A DNA stretch of 64,000 nucleotides from Flavobacterium sp. W4I14 (GCA_030817875.1 JAUSZU010000001.1:3472001-3536000); one strand, 5' to 3'; counted from the first letter of the stretch, positions 26,392 to 38,013 are shown. Made by a program: numbers and translations. Notes: a model not told the origin generated them from the sequence alone.

Positions 26392-27594
26392 ATGATAAAG
26401 AAATTACCTGTAACCGTATTGAGCGGTTTCCTGGGCAGCGGTAAAACGACAGTGCTCAATGCTATATTGAGAAATAAGCAAGATTTAAAAGTGGCCGTTA
26501 TTGTAAACGATATGAGCGAGGTAAATATCGATGCAGCTATGGTTAAAGATCAGCACATCTTATCTAAAACCGATGAAAAGCTGGTGGAGATGAGCAACGG
26601 CTGCATCTGCTGTACCCTGCGGGAAGACCTGATGATCGAAGTGGAAAAACTGGCAAAAGAAAACCGTTTTGATTACCTTTTGATAGAAAGCACGGGAATA
26701 TCTGAACCCATTCCTGTTGCACAAACATTTTCTTTTATTGATGAAGCTTCAGGTATTGACCTGAGTAGATTTAGCCAGTTAGATACAATGGTAACTGTTG
26801 TAGATGCTTATAATTTTTACAGGGATTTTGGTTCGGCAGATAAACTTGCCGACCGCAACATGGTTGATAATACGGCTGATAAACGCACTATTGTAAACCT
26901 GTTAACCGATCAGATCGAATTTGCCAATGTAATTTTATTGAACAAGACAGATCTGGTAATTGATACCGATATTAAGGTCCTCAGGGCGCTTATTTCCAAA
27001 CTGAACCCAAACGCCAAGATTTATCAGACACTTTTTGGAGAAATAGATCCAGCTTTAATCTTAAATACTGGTTTATTCAATTTTGAATCCGCATCTGAAG
27101 GAGCAGGATGGAAAAAAGAATTAGAAGAAATTCATCAGCCAGAAACTGAAGAATATGGAATAAGTTCTACTGTGTTCCGTTCTAAAAGGCCTTTTCACCC
27201 TGAAAGATTATGGCATTATATCAATAAGGAATTTCCACAGAATATTATCCGTTCAAAAGGTATCTTCTATTTAGCTGCCATGCCAGAGCAAGCCATTAAT
27301 TTTTCGCAGGCAGGTGGTTCACTGCGTATTGATCCGGCAGGGGTTTGGTGGGCAAGTATGCAGCAGCATAAACGTGAACAATACGTGGACTACCTGGAAA
27401 ACAGAGCTGAAATTGATGCAGATTGGGATAATGATTTTGGAGACCGTAAAAATGAACTTGTTTTTATTGGACAGGAAATGAACAACGTTGAGCTAAAAAA
27501 ATCGCTCGAATATTGCCTATTAACTGACACAGAAGTAAAAAATTATAAAACAAAAAGCACCTTTAAGAACCCTTTTGAACATATTTTGCCTTAA
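26392..27594 (+). CDS. COG0523 (CobW/ZigA-type) metal-chaperone GTPase
   Basis: About 400 residues from ATG 26392 (the frame is open from 26371 but would run through the operator). The G domain has the P-loop LSGFLGSGKTT, the hallmark metal motif GCICCTLREDL (C-x-C-C) and the guanine-specificity loop LNKTDL; a CobW C-terminal domain follows (about 270-400). COG0523 GTPases insert or allocate metal ions, and Zur-regulated members support enzymes when zinc is scarce. It diverges from the MerC-ABC-DUF3299-Fur operon with a shared promoter region carrying two palindromes, which strongly suggests zinc-starvation control. The client protein is unknown. Confidence 0.9.
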   Translation: MIKKLPVTVLSGFLGSGKTTVLNAILRNKQDLKVAVIVNDMSEVNIDAAMVKDQHILSKTDEKLVEMSNGCICCTLREDLMIEVEKLAKENRFDYLLIESTGISEPIPVAQTFSFIDEASGIDLSRFSQLDTMVTVVDAYNFYRDFGSADKLADRNMVDNTADKRTIVNLLTDQIEFANVILLNKTDLVIDTDIKVLRALISKLNPNAKIYQTLFGEIDPALILNTGLFNFESASEGAGWKKELEEIHQPETEEYGISSTVFRSKRPFHPERLWHYINKEFPQNIIRSKGIFYLAAMPEQAINFSQAGGSLRIDPAGVWWASMQQHKREQYVDYLENRAEIDADWDNDFGDRKNELVFIGQEMNNVELKKSLEYCLLTDTEVKNYKTKSTFKNPFEHILP

Positions 27595-27699
27595 AATGGA
27601 TTAATAGTCGATGAAATGAACAAAATGGTAGTTTTTCGATGATATTCTTAGGTTTTATTTTGCGTAAATTTGATTTACCCAACCAAACTTACGCTTATT

Positions 27700-27876
27700 A
27701 TGGAACCAACAGAAGAATTAACTTTAGTTAAAACCCGCTTATCTTGTCCGAAGTGTAAAAATTTCGAAACCTATAGGGTGCCAAGGGGTTTTATCTTTAA
27801 AACGCTTATGCCATGGATTTCTGTTAAGAGATACAAATGTTATAAGTGCTTTAATAAGTTTTACGTATTTAATTAG
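27700..27876 (+). CDS. Small zinc-ribbon-like protein, 58 residues
   Basis: From ATG 27700 the protein has CPKC and CYKC pairs about 33 residues apart (LSCPKCKNFETYRVPRGF, then KRYKCYKCFNKFYVF), a simple zinc ribbon. The frame is open upstream to 27670, but the ATG at 27700 is a better start. It stands alone and is followed by a terminator at 27901. The function is unknown. Confidence 0.6.
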   Translation: MEPTEELTLVKTRLSCPKCKNFETYRVPRGFIFKTLMPWISVKRYKCYKCFNKFYVFN

Positions 27877-27900
27877 CATCTATAAGTTAGCACCTCATTT

Positions 27901-27922
27901 AAGCCACTTCAGTGGCTTTTTT
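27901..27922 (+). terminator. Rho-independent terminator
   Basis: AAGCCACT / AGTGGCTT, 8-bp stem with a 2-nt apparent loop, followed by six T. It ends the zinc-ribbon gene transcript. Confidence 0.8.
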
Positions 27923-27958
27923 CATTTCAGGATAAAATTTCGCTAAAAGCACTTCGCA

Positions 27959-28675
27959 TTATTTAAGCGCGGCATGCTGCAATTTTTTAAACACATATTC
28001 CTTATAACTTGCACCAATGGGCAATTCTTTTGTGCCGATTTCAATATCATAGGCGGTAAAAGCAGTTATTTTTTTCAGGTTAACTATAAAAGAGCGGTGT
28101 ATGCGCAAAAAAGCCTTGTCCTGGAGCTCAGTTTCCAAATCGCCGATCTTATATTTCGCTGTGATTTTTTTATCTGTACAATGAATTACGATATAATCTT
28201 TTAAACTCTCTACGTATAATACCTCTTCCTTATTCAGGCTATGGAACTTACCTCCGGCTTTTATGTAAATAAATTGCTGCGCGGTAACGGGTGATAATGC
28301 CTCAGATTTAACAATAGGGCTTCTTAACCTTAAATAACGGTCTACAGCTTTAAAAAAACGATCGAAAGTAATGGGTTTTAATAAATAATCGATCAAATCG
28401 AGATCGTAGCCTTCTATTGCATATTCCCGGTAAGCCGTTGTAATAATTACAGCTGGTGGATTTTTTAAGGTTTTAAGAAAATCAATGCCTGTAATCTGCG
28501 GCATTTTAATATCCAGAAATAAAAGATCTACCGGCACAGTTCTAAGCATTTCCAATGCTTTGATTGCATTTGAGCAGGTACCTACAACCTCAAAGGTATC
28601 TAACTGATCAATATGGTTTTGGATCAGCTGGATAGCCAGGGGCTCATCATCAACTAAAAGACATTTTACTTTCAT
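27959..28675 (-). CDS. LytTR-family response regulator
   Basis: The 238-residue protein has an N-terminal receiver domain (about 1-120) with the acidic pocket DDEP, the phosphoacceptor Asp in LLFLDIKMP, the conserved Thr in VIITTAYREYAIEGYDL, and a Lys in DYLLKPI. A C-terminal LytTR DNA-binding domain follows (about 135-235, EVLYVESLKDYIVIHC and FLRIHRSFIVNL). Its start overlaps the upstream histidine kinase gene by 26 nt, so the two form a coupled two-component system. Targets are unknown; the TonB-dependent receptor diverging from the kinase gene is a candidate. Confidence 0.93.
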   Translation of the reverse strand: MKVKCLLVDDEPLAIQLIQNHIDQLDTFEVVGTCSNAIKALEMLRTVPVDLLFLDIKMPQITGIDFLKTLKNPPAVIITTAYREYAIEGYDLDLIDYLLKPITFDRFFKAVDRYLRLRSPIVKSEALSPVTAQQFIYIKAGGKFHSLNKEEVLYVESLKDYIVIHCTDKKITAKYKIGDLETELQDKAFLRIHRSFIVNLKKITAFTAYDIEIGTKELPIGASYKEYVFKKLQHAALK

Positions 28676-29765
28676 AGCTATTATGTTCTTTACTGATGTT
28701 GTTTTTTAGGTTAATGTGCAGCAAAACTACAAAGATATTATCGTGAGTAGTAATGCTTAAATCGTACTGCTTAGGGTAAAGCAACTGAAGCTGTTTGGTT
28801 ATGTTATTTATCCCGATCCTATTTTCTTCTTTCTGCCTGCCCGGCATAAAACTATTGGAAACCATAAAACGGAAGCGGTTTTCGCTCAGTTTTAAATCTA
28901 TATTAATTACAGGCAGGCCAATATCTTCTCCGGCTCCATGCTTAAATGCATTTTCAACCAGGGAAAGTAAAATTAAGGGTGCAATATTGGTATCATGATC
29001 TATAACATGGGTAAAATTTACTTCTAAGCGGCCACCGTATCTTAATTTCTCCAGTTCTATATAATTTTCAATCAGTATAATTTCTGCCGATAAAGGCACA
29101 TACATACCGTTGCACCTGTACAATACATGATCGAGTATTTCGGATAAACCTGCAATTGATTTTGAAGTAACCGGAGAGTTAACCAGCGAAAGTGAGTAAA
29201 TATTGTTCAGCGTATTGAAAAGAAAATGTGGGTTCAGCTGCGCCTTTAGCGTTTTTAATTCTGTTTCTGCCCTTTCTTTTTCTAAAGAAAGTTTATGCTG
29301 CTGTACAATGTACTGTTCTTTGATCAATTTGATAAAAGCAAAAATCCATGCGGCAGAAAAAGTTAATGGAAAGTAATGGGTAATCAGTTTAGGCACATCT
29401 ATCATAATTTCCAGAACAGACTCCTGGCTAAATGGCGGTGTTCTTATAATGGGTTCCAAAATATGCACCACTACAATTCTTGCACATACACAGATAATAT
29501 AACTCCCTACAAAAAAATAAGCTGCTATCGGGTAGTAATTTTTTGCTGTAATCAATCTGGGAATGATGATATAGGCCAAAAAATAGGAAGCAATAATGGT
29601 AAATAAGATATAAAAAGTATGCCTGAGGAGGATATTATTAAAATCATTATATTCTCCTATATCGTACCGGTTAAAAAACACAATCGTGGTAGCCAGCCAA
29701 AAAATAATATGGCTGAGAAACCGGTGCGTGGAACTAAACTTGGCTATCCTCTCAATTAATGGCAT
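28650..29765 (-). CDS. LytS/YehU-type sensor histidine kinase (His_kinase family)
   Basis: About 371 residues from ATG 29765 (MPLIERIAKF); the frame extends to 29840. Four membrane helices occupy the first half (for example FLSHIIFWLATTIVFFN, LLRHTFYILFTIIASYFLAYIII, YPIAAYFFVGSYIICVCARIVV and LTFSAAWIFAFIKLI). The PF06580 signature LKAQLNPHFLFNTLNNIYSL carries the phosphorylated His, and the ATP-binding part LILLSLVENAFKHGAGEDIG follows. It overlaps the response regulator gene by 26 nt. No periplasmic sensor domain is obvious, so sensing is probably within the membrane. Confidence 0.92.
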   Translation of the reverse strand: MPLIERIAKFSSTHRFLSHIIFWLATTIVFFNRYDIGEYNDFNNILLRHTFYILFTIIASYFLAYIIIPRLITAKNYYPIAAYFFVGSYIICVCARIVVVHILEPIIRTPPFSQESVLEIMIDVPKLITHYFPLTFSAAWIFAFIKLIKEQYIVQQHKLSLEKERAETELKTLKAQLNPHFLFNTLNNIYSLSLVNSPVTSKSIAGLSEILDHVLYRCNGMYVPLSAEIILIENYIELEKLRYGGRLEVNFTHVIDHDTNIAPLILLSLVENAFKHGAGEDIGLPVINIDLKLSENRFRFMVSNSFMPGRQKEENRIGINNITKQLQLLYPKQYDLSITTHDNIFVVLLHINLKNNISKEHNSYESKMSFS

Positions 29766-29968
29766 CAAAACAAATATACAATTCTTACCCATCCGAATTT
29801 GCACCGTCGACGAAGACAACAAAAATACATATAGATACATCCAATTGGGTGATGAAATGGTTTTAAGGTCCGAAATACCTCGTTTTGGATGCCAAACCTA
29901 CCTATAGGGCTTCAAACTGATTTTGACTTTGTACTAATATCCATATTGCAGAAAATTTAAACCAAACC

Positions 29969-32329
29969 ATGAACCAGATTAAGCGATTGTGTTTCCTACT
30001 CCTTCTATTATCGGCCCTGCAAAGCTTTGCGCAAACCGAAGTTAAACTTACCGGACGCATTATAGATGAAAAAACCTTGAAACCGCTCGAAAATGCAGGT
30101 ATTAAGCTTTTATCAGTGTCTGACAATAAGATTTTAAAAAGTACAGTTACGGATAGCAAAGGCGAATTTACGCTCCTCACCCACCCTGGCAGGTTTCACA
30201 TTAAAATCGAATTTGTTGCCTACAAAACAGAACTACTCGAAAACAGAGAAATCGCCGAGGGATTTAAACTTGGAGACATTATCCTGAAAGAAGATGTTCA
30301 GTTGTTGAAATCGGTTGATATAACAGCAGAAAAAACCACGGTAGAATTAAGTTTAGACAAAAAAGTATTTAACGTAGGCAAAGATCTGATTTCAAAAGGC
30401 GGCTCTGCGAATGATATTTTAAACAATGTACCTTCAGTAAATGTAGATGCCAATGGCGCTATAAGCCTGCGCGGAAATGGAAGCGTACAGGTACTCATCA
30501 ACGGAAAGCCATCTATGCTGACCAATAACAATGGTTTAGAACAGATACCTGCCAGCAATATCGAAAAGGTAGAAGTAATTACCAATCCATCTTCAAGGTA
30601 TGAGGCCCAGGGTGGTGGTGGCATTATCAATATTGTATTAAAAAAGAATACTTTAAGTGGTTTTAACGGCTCAGTGCAGGTAGGTGTAGGCGATCCGGCC
30701 AACTATAACGGTAATTTAAACCTGAGCTATAAAACCGAAAAGATCAATCTTTTTAGTAACATCGGCTACCGGTACCGCAACCTCTATGGATCGGAGCAAC
30801 GATACCAAAGCGTGTTTAACAATGGGATACAGACCATACTAAGACAAAATAACGAACAGGGAAGAAATGATGATCTTTATAATGTGTACGTCGGAATGGA
30901 TTATTACATCAATTCGAAAAACACCTTAACCGGAAGTTTTTATCATGATTTGCTGGTAAATAAAGATACCACCAATTACCAGTACAATTATTATAACAAA
31001 AACAATGTACTCGATAGTACAATTAACCGTTTCGAGAATTACAGAGAGCCGCAGAAATACAATCAGCTCGAACTGAATTATGTAAAAACCTTTGATAACA
31101 AGGATCAAAAATGGAATACGAGTTTACAATATGTTTTCTGGAATGATGATGAAAACCAGGACATCAACCAGCAAAAAATTTTTCCAGCCTTAACGAACAC
31201 AAGCCGTTTAACATCAAGAGATATTGAAAGCAGCGATGCGGTGTTTATTCAAAGTGACTTTGTAGGCACTTTTTCCGGAGATTCGAAATTTGAGGCTGGT
31301 ATAAGGGCGAATATCAGATCCATCCGAAGTGATTATTGGGCCAAAGCAGACGATGTACTGCTCCCAGCCTATGACAATAAGCTCAAGTACAATGAAAACA
31401 TTTATGGTGCTTATTTTCAGTATGAGAACAAATTTAAAAAGTTTAACTACCTGCTGGGTTTAAGGGCAGAACTTTCTGATATCGGCATTTCAGACCGTCA
31501 GGGCTCCTTTCAGGCCTCAAAAGATTATATCGATCTATTCCCTACTGCAAACATTACTTACAAACTGCAAAAGAGTACCGATCTGCGTTTAAGCTATAGC
31601 AGAAGGATAAACAGGCCACAGTTCTGGCAGTTAAATCCGTTTTCAGGTTTATCCGATACGAGAAACTTAACAGTGGGCAACCCGGATTTAAACCCCATGT
31701 ACACCAACTCGTTTGAACTGGGTGTATTGCAAAGATGGGGAAAACTCACTTTCCATCCGTCAATTTACTATAAGCATGCCACCAATTATTTCGAATTTAT
31801 CCTCAAGCAATCTGTTAATGGTTTCGTGAACACCCCCGTTAACCTCGATTACGAAGACCGTTATGGACTGGAAATTTCAACCACCTACAATCCGCTATCT
31901 TGGTGGCGGTTATCGTGGGATTTTAACTATTACGCTTTTAAGCAAAAGGGTATCTTTGAGGACAAAGAATATGGATCTGAAGACCATACCTGGTTTACCC
32001 GAATCAACTCCCGGATGAAGTTTCCAAAGAGTTTTTCGATAGAATATATTTTTAACTACAGAGCTAAAAACACCGACATCCAATCGGTTAATAAAGCACA
32101 GTATCGTGCTAATATCGCCCTCAGTAAAGATCTGTTTAAAGATAAAGTTTCAGTTACCTTAGCAGTAAACAACATTTTCGATTCATTTATAGATAAGCAG
32201 ATTACCACAACAGATACCTATTATTTAGAATCGAATTTTAAGGGCATCGGGAGATTAACCACCGCGACATTGGTTTACCGCTTTAACCGCAAGAAGGATG
32301 AAAAGGACAGGTTGCCAGATCAGGAGTAA
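29969..32329 (+). CDS. TonB-dependent receptor / outer-membrane beta-barrel protein
   Basis: The 786 residues include a signal peptide (CFLLLLLSALQSFAQ), a CarboxypepD_reg-like domain (about 22-105, TGRIIDEKTLKPLENAGIKLL), a TonB plug (about 125-220, AEKTTVELSLDKKVFNV through NPSSRYEAQGGGGIINIVLKK) and an OMP_b-brl_3-type barrel to the end. There is no SusD partner. It is divergent from the LytS/LytTR pair. Such proteins often import siderophores or peptides, or work with two-component systems of this type; the ligand is unknown. Confidence 0.85.
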   Translation: MNQIKRLCFLLLLLSALQSFAQTEVKLTGRIIDEKTLKPLENAGIKLLSVSDNKILKSTVTDSKGEFTLLTHPGRFHIKIEFVAYKTELLENREIAEGFKLGDIILKEDVQLLKSVDITAEKTTVELSLDKKVFNVGKDLISKGGSANDILNNVPSVNVDANGAISLRGNGSVQVLINGKPSMLTNNNGLEQIPASNIEKVEVITNPSSRYEAQGGGGIINIVLKKNTLSGFNGSVQVGVGDPANYNGNLNLSYKTEKINLFSNIGYRYRNLYGSEQRYQSVFNNGIQTILRQNNEQGRNDDLYNVYVGMDYYINSKNTLTGSFYHDLLVNKDTTNYQYNYYNKNNVLDSTINRFENYREPQKYNQLELNYVKTFDNKDQKWNTSLQYVFWNDDENQDINQQKIFPALTNTSRLTSRDIESSDAVFIQSDFVGTFSGDSKFEAGIRANIRSIRSDYWAKADDVLLPAYDNKLKYNENIYGAYFQYENKFKKFNYLLGLRAELSDIGISDRQGSFQASKDYIDLFPTANITYKLQKSTDLRLSYSRRINRPQFWQLNPFSGLSDTRNLTVGNPDLNPMYTNSFELGVLQRWGKLTFHPSIYYKHATNYFEFILKQSVNGFVNTPVNLDYEDRYGLEISTTYNPLSWWRLSWDFNYYAFKQKGIFEDKEYGSEDHTWFTRINSRMKFPKSFSIEYIFNYRAKNTDIQSVNKAQYRANIALSKDLFKDKVSVTLAVNNIFDSFIDKQITTTDTYYLESNFKGIGRLTTATLVYRFNRKKDEKDRLPDQE

Positions 32330-32454
32330 ATTTATCGGGATATAATGAATGATAGTAAATCGTGTCTTTTGTAGAAAAAAAGTAGTTTCTTTAATGGATA
32401 TTATATACATCTAATTATTATTATAATTGATAGAATTTTAAAACCAGGGCTAAA

Positions 32455-32961
32455 ATGGACATTAGTGAGAGAAAGGATTTTTACAGTGATTTCTTCGGAA
32501 ACCCTGACATTTCTGAAAGAGAAAAGTATAAATACTATACCTCAAACGATCCGGATATTTTAGCGGAAAAAGAGAAAATAAGAAAAATTGTTACAAAAAA
32601 AGGGCTGTCGTCAGTAATGAACGACACAAAATGGTTGAAACTTCAAAATGCAATAAAACAATTGCCTTTCCCACCTCCATATATAGACAAACTCATTATT
32701 GATGACAAGTCTTATGAAGAAGTAAAAATAAGTAAGGCTCCACATTGGTTAGGAAATTGGGAACCGTTTTACAAAGAGGGCATGCATTTGTTTTTTACTA
32801 TTGAGTATATAAAAGTACGACCATGTTATGCGGAGCATAAAGGAAGTTTAGTTGGCCCTAAAATATTTGACGAAACCGAAGAATTTAAACTCCTTTTAAG
32901 AGCGTTGAATATACCTTATGAAGAAGATGAGGGAATTTTCACAATATTCGGATACAGATAA
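32455..32961 (+). CDS. Hypothetical cytoplasmic protein (DUF6678-like)
   Basis: The 168 residues have no signal or membrane helix. The C-terminal part (about 50-168, beginning MNDTKWLKLQNAIKQLPFPPPY and including PHWLGNWEPF and IEYIKVRPCY) resembles a small domain that I associate tentatively with DUF6678. The N-terminal 50 residues are charged and predicted helical. It stands alone, and its AT content is higher than that of neighbouring genes. The function is unknown. Confidence 0.55.
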   Translation: MDISERKDFYSDFFGNPDISEREKYKYYTSNDPDILAEKEKIRKIVTKKGLSSVMNDTKWLKLQNAIKQLPFPPPYIDKLIIDDKSYEEVKISKAPHWLGNWEPFYKEGMHLFFTIEYIKVRPCYAEHKGSLVGPKIFDETEEFKLLLRALNIPYEEDEGIFTIFGYR

Positions 32962-33050
32962 ATGCCTTCATAATCCGATTTTCGTGACTCATGGGCGATA
33001 CGGATTAACGGAGGCTCATGCAGGAGATCAACTTCCCGTTCATTTTTAAA

Positions 33051-33098
33051 TTCAAACCCAATGATAGACCTTTTACTGTCAGTTTCATTGGGCTTGAA
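33051..33098 (-). terminator. Terminator of tyrS
   Basis: On the minus strand TTCAAGCCCAATGA pairs with TCATTGGGTTTGAA (14 bp with one wobble) around a 20-nt loop, followed by TTTAAAAA. It begins just after the tyrS stop codon. Confidence 0.65.
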
Positions 33099-33102
33099 AA
33101 TA

Positions 33103-34389
33103 TTATCCGGCGATTAAAAGGAAGTAGTTTTTCTTTCCTTTTTGCACCACGATGAATTTATCGTTTATCAGATGCGCGGTATTGAATACCTGCATAGGAT
33201 CTGCGACCTTTTCTTTATTCACGGAAACACCTCCGCCTTGTATCAGTTTTTTGGTTTCGCCTTTAGATGAAAAAACAGCAGCCTTTTCTGCAAGCAAAGT
33301 CGCTGCATCAATACCCTCTGTTAGCTCAGATTTCGAAATGTTAAACTGTGGAATACCTTCGAACATTTCCAGCACCTGATTTTCAGATAAGCTTTTTAAA
33401 AATTCTAATGATCCGTTACCAAATAAAAACTCAGATGTTTTAATAGCAGTTTCCAAAGCTTCCTCCGAGTGGGTTTTTATAGTAATATCTTCAGCTAAAG
33501 CTTTTTGAAGGATACGCAAATGCGGAGCGGCATCATGCTCCTTTTCCAAGGCTTCTATTTCTTCTTTATTCTTAAGGGTAAAAATACGGATCCATTTTTT
33601 CACATCATCATCTGATGCATTTAACCAGAACTGGTAGAATTTATAAGGAGAAGTTTTCTCTGGATCCAGCCAAACTGCACCACTTTCAGTTTTACCGAAT
33701 TTGGTTCCATCTGCCTTTTTAATTAACTGTGTAGTAATGGCATAAGCTGTACCTGCGTCTTTTCTTCTGATCAGTTCCGTACCGGTAACAATATTGCCCC
33801 ATTGATCTGACCCGCCCATCTGCACCAGGCAGTTTTCGTTTTTCCATAAATGATAGAAATCGTAACCCTGAATCAACTGGTAACAGAACTCGGTAAAAGA
33901 TAGACCAGAATCGCCTTCCAAACGTCTTTTAACACTATCCTTTGCCATCATGTAGTTCACGGTTATGTGTTTACCTACATCTCTGATAAAGGTAAAAAGA
34001 TTCATATCCTTAAACCAATCAGCATTGTTAACCATTACCGCACCATTTCCACCTTCTTCAAATTTTAAGAATTTAGACAATTGCTTTTTCATCCCTTTCA
34101 GGTTATGCTCAATCATTTCAGGTGTCTGAAGATTACGTTCATCAGATTTCCCTGAAGGATCGCCTACCATACCTGTAGCACCACCAACTAAAGCAAACGG
34201 CTTGTGACCGGCATTTTGAAAATGAATCAGCGTCATGATCTGCGTTAAGTGACCAACGTGCAACGAATCTGCAGTAGGGTCGAAACCGATATAACCAGAA
34301 GTCATACCCTCGTTTAACTTTTCTTCAGTATTCGGCATAATATCATGCAGCATGCCACGCCATCTTAACTCTTCAACAAAATTCGTCAT
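33103..34389 (-). CDS. tyrS: Tyrosyl-tRNA synthetase
   Basis: The 428-residue class I synthetase has the HIGH-like motif HVGH at 44-47 ([13 protein letters not shown]), the tyrosine-site residues around [25 protein letters not shown], and the KMSKS-equivalent KFGKT at 230-234. An S4-like RNA-binding domain ends the protein (about 365-428, [17 protein letters not shown]). It charges tRNA-Tyr with tyrosine in the cytoplasm. It is a single-gene unit with a clear terminator. The start at 34389 is the normal family start ([13 protein letters not shown]). Confidence 0.97.
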   Translation of the reverse strand: MTNFVEELRWRGMLHDIMPNTEEKLNEGMTSGYIGFDPTADSLHVGHLTQIMTLIHFQNAGHKPFALVGGATGMVGDPSGKSDERNLQTPEMIEHNLKGMKKQLSKFLKFEEGGNGAVMVNNADWFKDMNLFTFIRDVGKHITVNYMMAKDSVKRRLEGDSGLSFTEFCYQLIQGYDFYHLWKNENCLVQMGGSDQWGNIVTGTELIRRKDAGTAYAITTQLIKKADGTKFGKTESGAVWLDPEKTSPYKFYQFWLNASDDDVKKWIRIFTLKNKEEIEALEKEHDAAPHLRILQKALAEDITIKTHSEEALETAIKTSEFLFGNGSLEFLKSLSENQVLEMFEGIPQFNISKSELTEGIDAATLLAEKAAVFSSKGETKKLIQGGGVSVNKEKVADPMQVFNTAHLINDKFIVVQKGKKNYFLLIAG

Positions 34390-34560
34390 TGTACAAACAC
34401 TTTAATAATGTGCGTGCAAAGATAAAATTTTAGCTTAGTTTAAAGCAAATTAGTTGGCTTTGTAAATGAGTTATCGCAATTGCGCTTTGCAGCCCTGTAT
34501 CCTTACCAATATTTTACCATTCGTTCTTTACAACCATATAAGAAAACATTACCTTGCAAG

Positions 34561-35238
34561 ATGAACTTTTTATCCCATTATTATTTCGACCGGACAAATA
34601 ATGATGCCAATGTGGTAATGGGAACGGTTTTGCCAGACCTGATTAAAAATGCTGCTAAAGAGGCAAATTTATACCCACAGAAGAATGAATTCCTGTTTAA
34701 AGGAAATCCTGATGAAGAAAACCTGCTTTTTGGATGGAAAAGACATTTAGCGGTCGACCTGCTTTTTCATTCCTCTAATTTTTTTCTTGAGAAAACCACT
34801 GAGCTTAAGCAGCTCATTAAGCCCATTGTAGAAAATACTGCGGTCCGCCCATCATTCCTCGCACACATTGGCTTAGAACTTTTATTGGATCATTTATTGG
34901 TAACGCATAATCTGGTTCAGGTGAATCATTTTTATGATAAACTCGAAGCGGTAAAAAAAGAATCATTAAGCGATTTTCTGGAGCATTGTAACCTGAAAAA
35001 TCCAGAAGTATTCTTCAACTTTCTAGCAGAGTTCATTAGCAGTAAATACCTATTGAGTTACCAAAAAATCGAAAATATCAGCTATGCCCTTAACAGGATC
35101 TGCATGCGTTTGTGGCCAGAAACGTTAAATGAAAAGCAGTTGCAGCAGCTAACTTTTGAACTTGGGATTTTTAAAACCGTTCTAGAAAAAGATTACATGG
35201 ACATTTTTGAGGAGATTGAGGGGAAATTAGACTTGTAA
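34561..35238 (+). CDS. ACP phosphodiesterase (AcpH)-like hypothetical protein
   Basis: About 225 residues from ATG 34561 (MNFLSHYYFDRTNND); the frame is open to 34480. The N-terminal MNFLSHYYF, followed by VVMGTVLPDLI with Asp and then an HLAVDLLFHSS motif, resembles the acyl carrier protein phosphodiesterase family (PF04336), a metal-dependent HD-like fold. It is diverged, and an actual ACP-hydrolase role is uncertain. It stands between tyrS and ligA, with a dispersed repeat downstream. Confidence 0.6.
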   Translation: MNFLSHYYFDRTNNDANVVMGTVLPDLIKNAAKEANLYPQKNEFLFKGNPDEENLLFGWKRHLAVDLLFHSSNFFLEKTTELKQLIKPIVENTAVRPSFLAHIGLELLLDHLLVTHNLVQVNHFYDKLEAVKKESLSDFLEHCNLKNPEVFFNFLAEFISSKYLLSYQKIENISYALNRICMRLWPETLNEKQLQQLTFELGIFKTVLEKDYMDIFEEIEGKLDL

Positions 35239-35290
35239 AAGAAACCCTCATCTTCTGAAACGCAGCGGAATGGAGCGATCTAAAAAGGTG

Positions 35291-35391
35291 TCATTGGGAG
35301 GAGGAACGACGGTGCAATCTTAAAACGATCGTCATAACACATGGCAGGAGATGCTTCGTCGGCTGAAAAAGCCTTCTCGCAATGACGATTT
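35291..35391. repeat. Dispersed REP/MITE-like inverted repeat element
   Basis: About 100 bp with imperfect inverted ends: TCATTGGGAGGAGG at the left and the complementary CTTCTCGCAATGACGA at the right, with internal ACGACGGTGCAATCT matched by GAGATGCTTCGTCG. It codes for nothing. A shorter fragment of the same phrase (ATTGCTTCGTC and CTCGCAATGACGA) recurs at about 50541-50578, showing that it is dispersed. Confidence 0.65.
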
Positions 35392-35478
35392 CTCGCAAAC
35401 GTCATAAAAAAGATTAAATAGAGTAGTTTTTTGTTTTCCACACGATAAAACCCTTTCATCCTTTTTTTATATTTGTAG

Positions 35479-37495
<2,017 letters not shown>

Positions 37496-37496
37496 T

Positions 37497-37530
37497 ATTT
37501 TACCACAAAGACACTAAGAACACAAAAGCT
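37497..37530. repeat. Dispersed ACCACAAAG-type repeat, left copy
   Basis: TTTTACCACAAAGACACTAA with AGAACACAAAAG following is one copy of the ACCACAAAGgCaCTAAG family also tandemly present at 50292-50525. It lies just after ligA. An inverted copy lies at 37971 on the other side of the GxxExxY gene. Confidence 0.6.
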
Positions 37531-37585
37531 AATTGACTAAAAGCATCCCTATTGCTTCAAAATAAATTATTTTAAAAATTAAGGG

Positions 37586-37966
37586 ATGACTGAAAATGAA
37601 ATTGCTAAATTAATTGTTAATGCTGCCTATCAGGTTCATGTTGAACTAGGTCCAGGATTATTAGAGTCGGCGTACGAGACTTGCCTAGTTTACGAATTGG
37701 TTAATGCAGGATTGCAGGTTTCCAATCAAATAGATCTTCCTGTTTATTACAAGGACGTGAAGTTGAATTGTAATTACAGAATGGATATTTTGGTTGAAAG
37801 AAAAGTTATTATTGAAGTGAAAGCTGTGAGCATCCTTAAAAAAGTTCATCTTGCACAAACAATAACCTATTTAAAACTTTCCAATTGTAAGTTAGGATTA
37901 CTTATTAATTTTAATGAGGCAAAAATAAAAGATGGAATAAAAGGAGTTATAAATGGCTATTTATAA
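37586..37966 (+). CDS. GxxExxY family protein
   Basis: The 126-residue protein carries the family signature GPGLLESAYETCL (G-x-x-E-x-x-Y) and a PDDEXK-nuclease-like core: YRMDILVERKVIIEVKAV has the D and E-x-K arrangement. The family is widespread in Bacteroidota, and its function is not established; the fold suggests nucleic-acid cleavage or binding. The gene sits alone between inverted dispersed repeats (37497 and 37971), away from any operon, which looks like an insertion into a repeat. The ATG at 37586 is the natural start. Confidence 0.8.
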   Translation: MTENEIAKLIVNAAYQVHVELGPGLLESAYETCLVYELVNAGLQVSNQIDLPVYYKDVKLNCNYRMDILVERKVIIEVKAVSILKKVHLAQTITYLKLSNCKLGLLINFNEAKIKDGIKGVINGYL

Positions 37967-37970
37967 CCTA

Positions 37971-38013
37971 AAAATAAAAGCCTTGGTGCCCTTTGTGGCT
38001 CCGTGGTAAAACA
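37971..38013. repeat. Dispersed ACCACAAAG-type repeat, right inverted copy
   Basis: GCCTTGGTGCC with CTTTGTGGCTCCGTGGTAAA following reads, on the other strand, as the same family as the left copy at 37497. The two copies point toward each other and enclose the GxxExxY gene. Confidence 0.6.
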
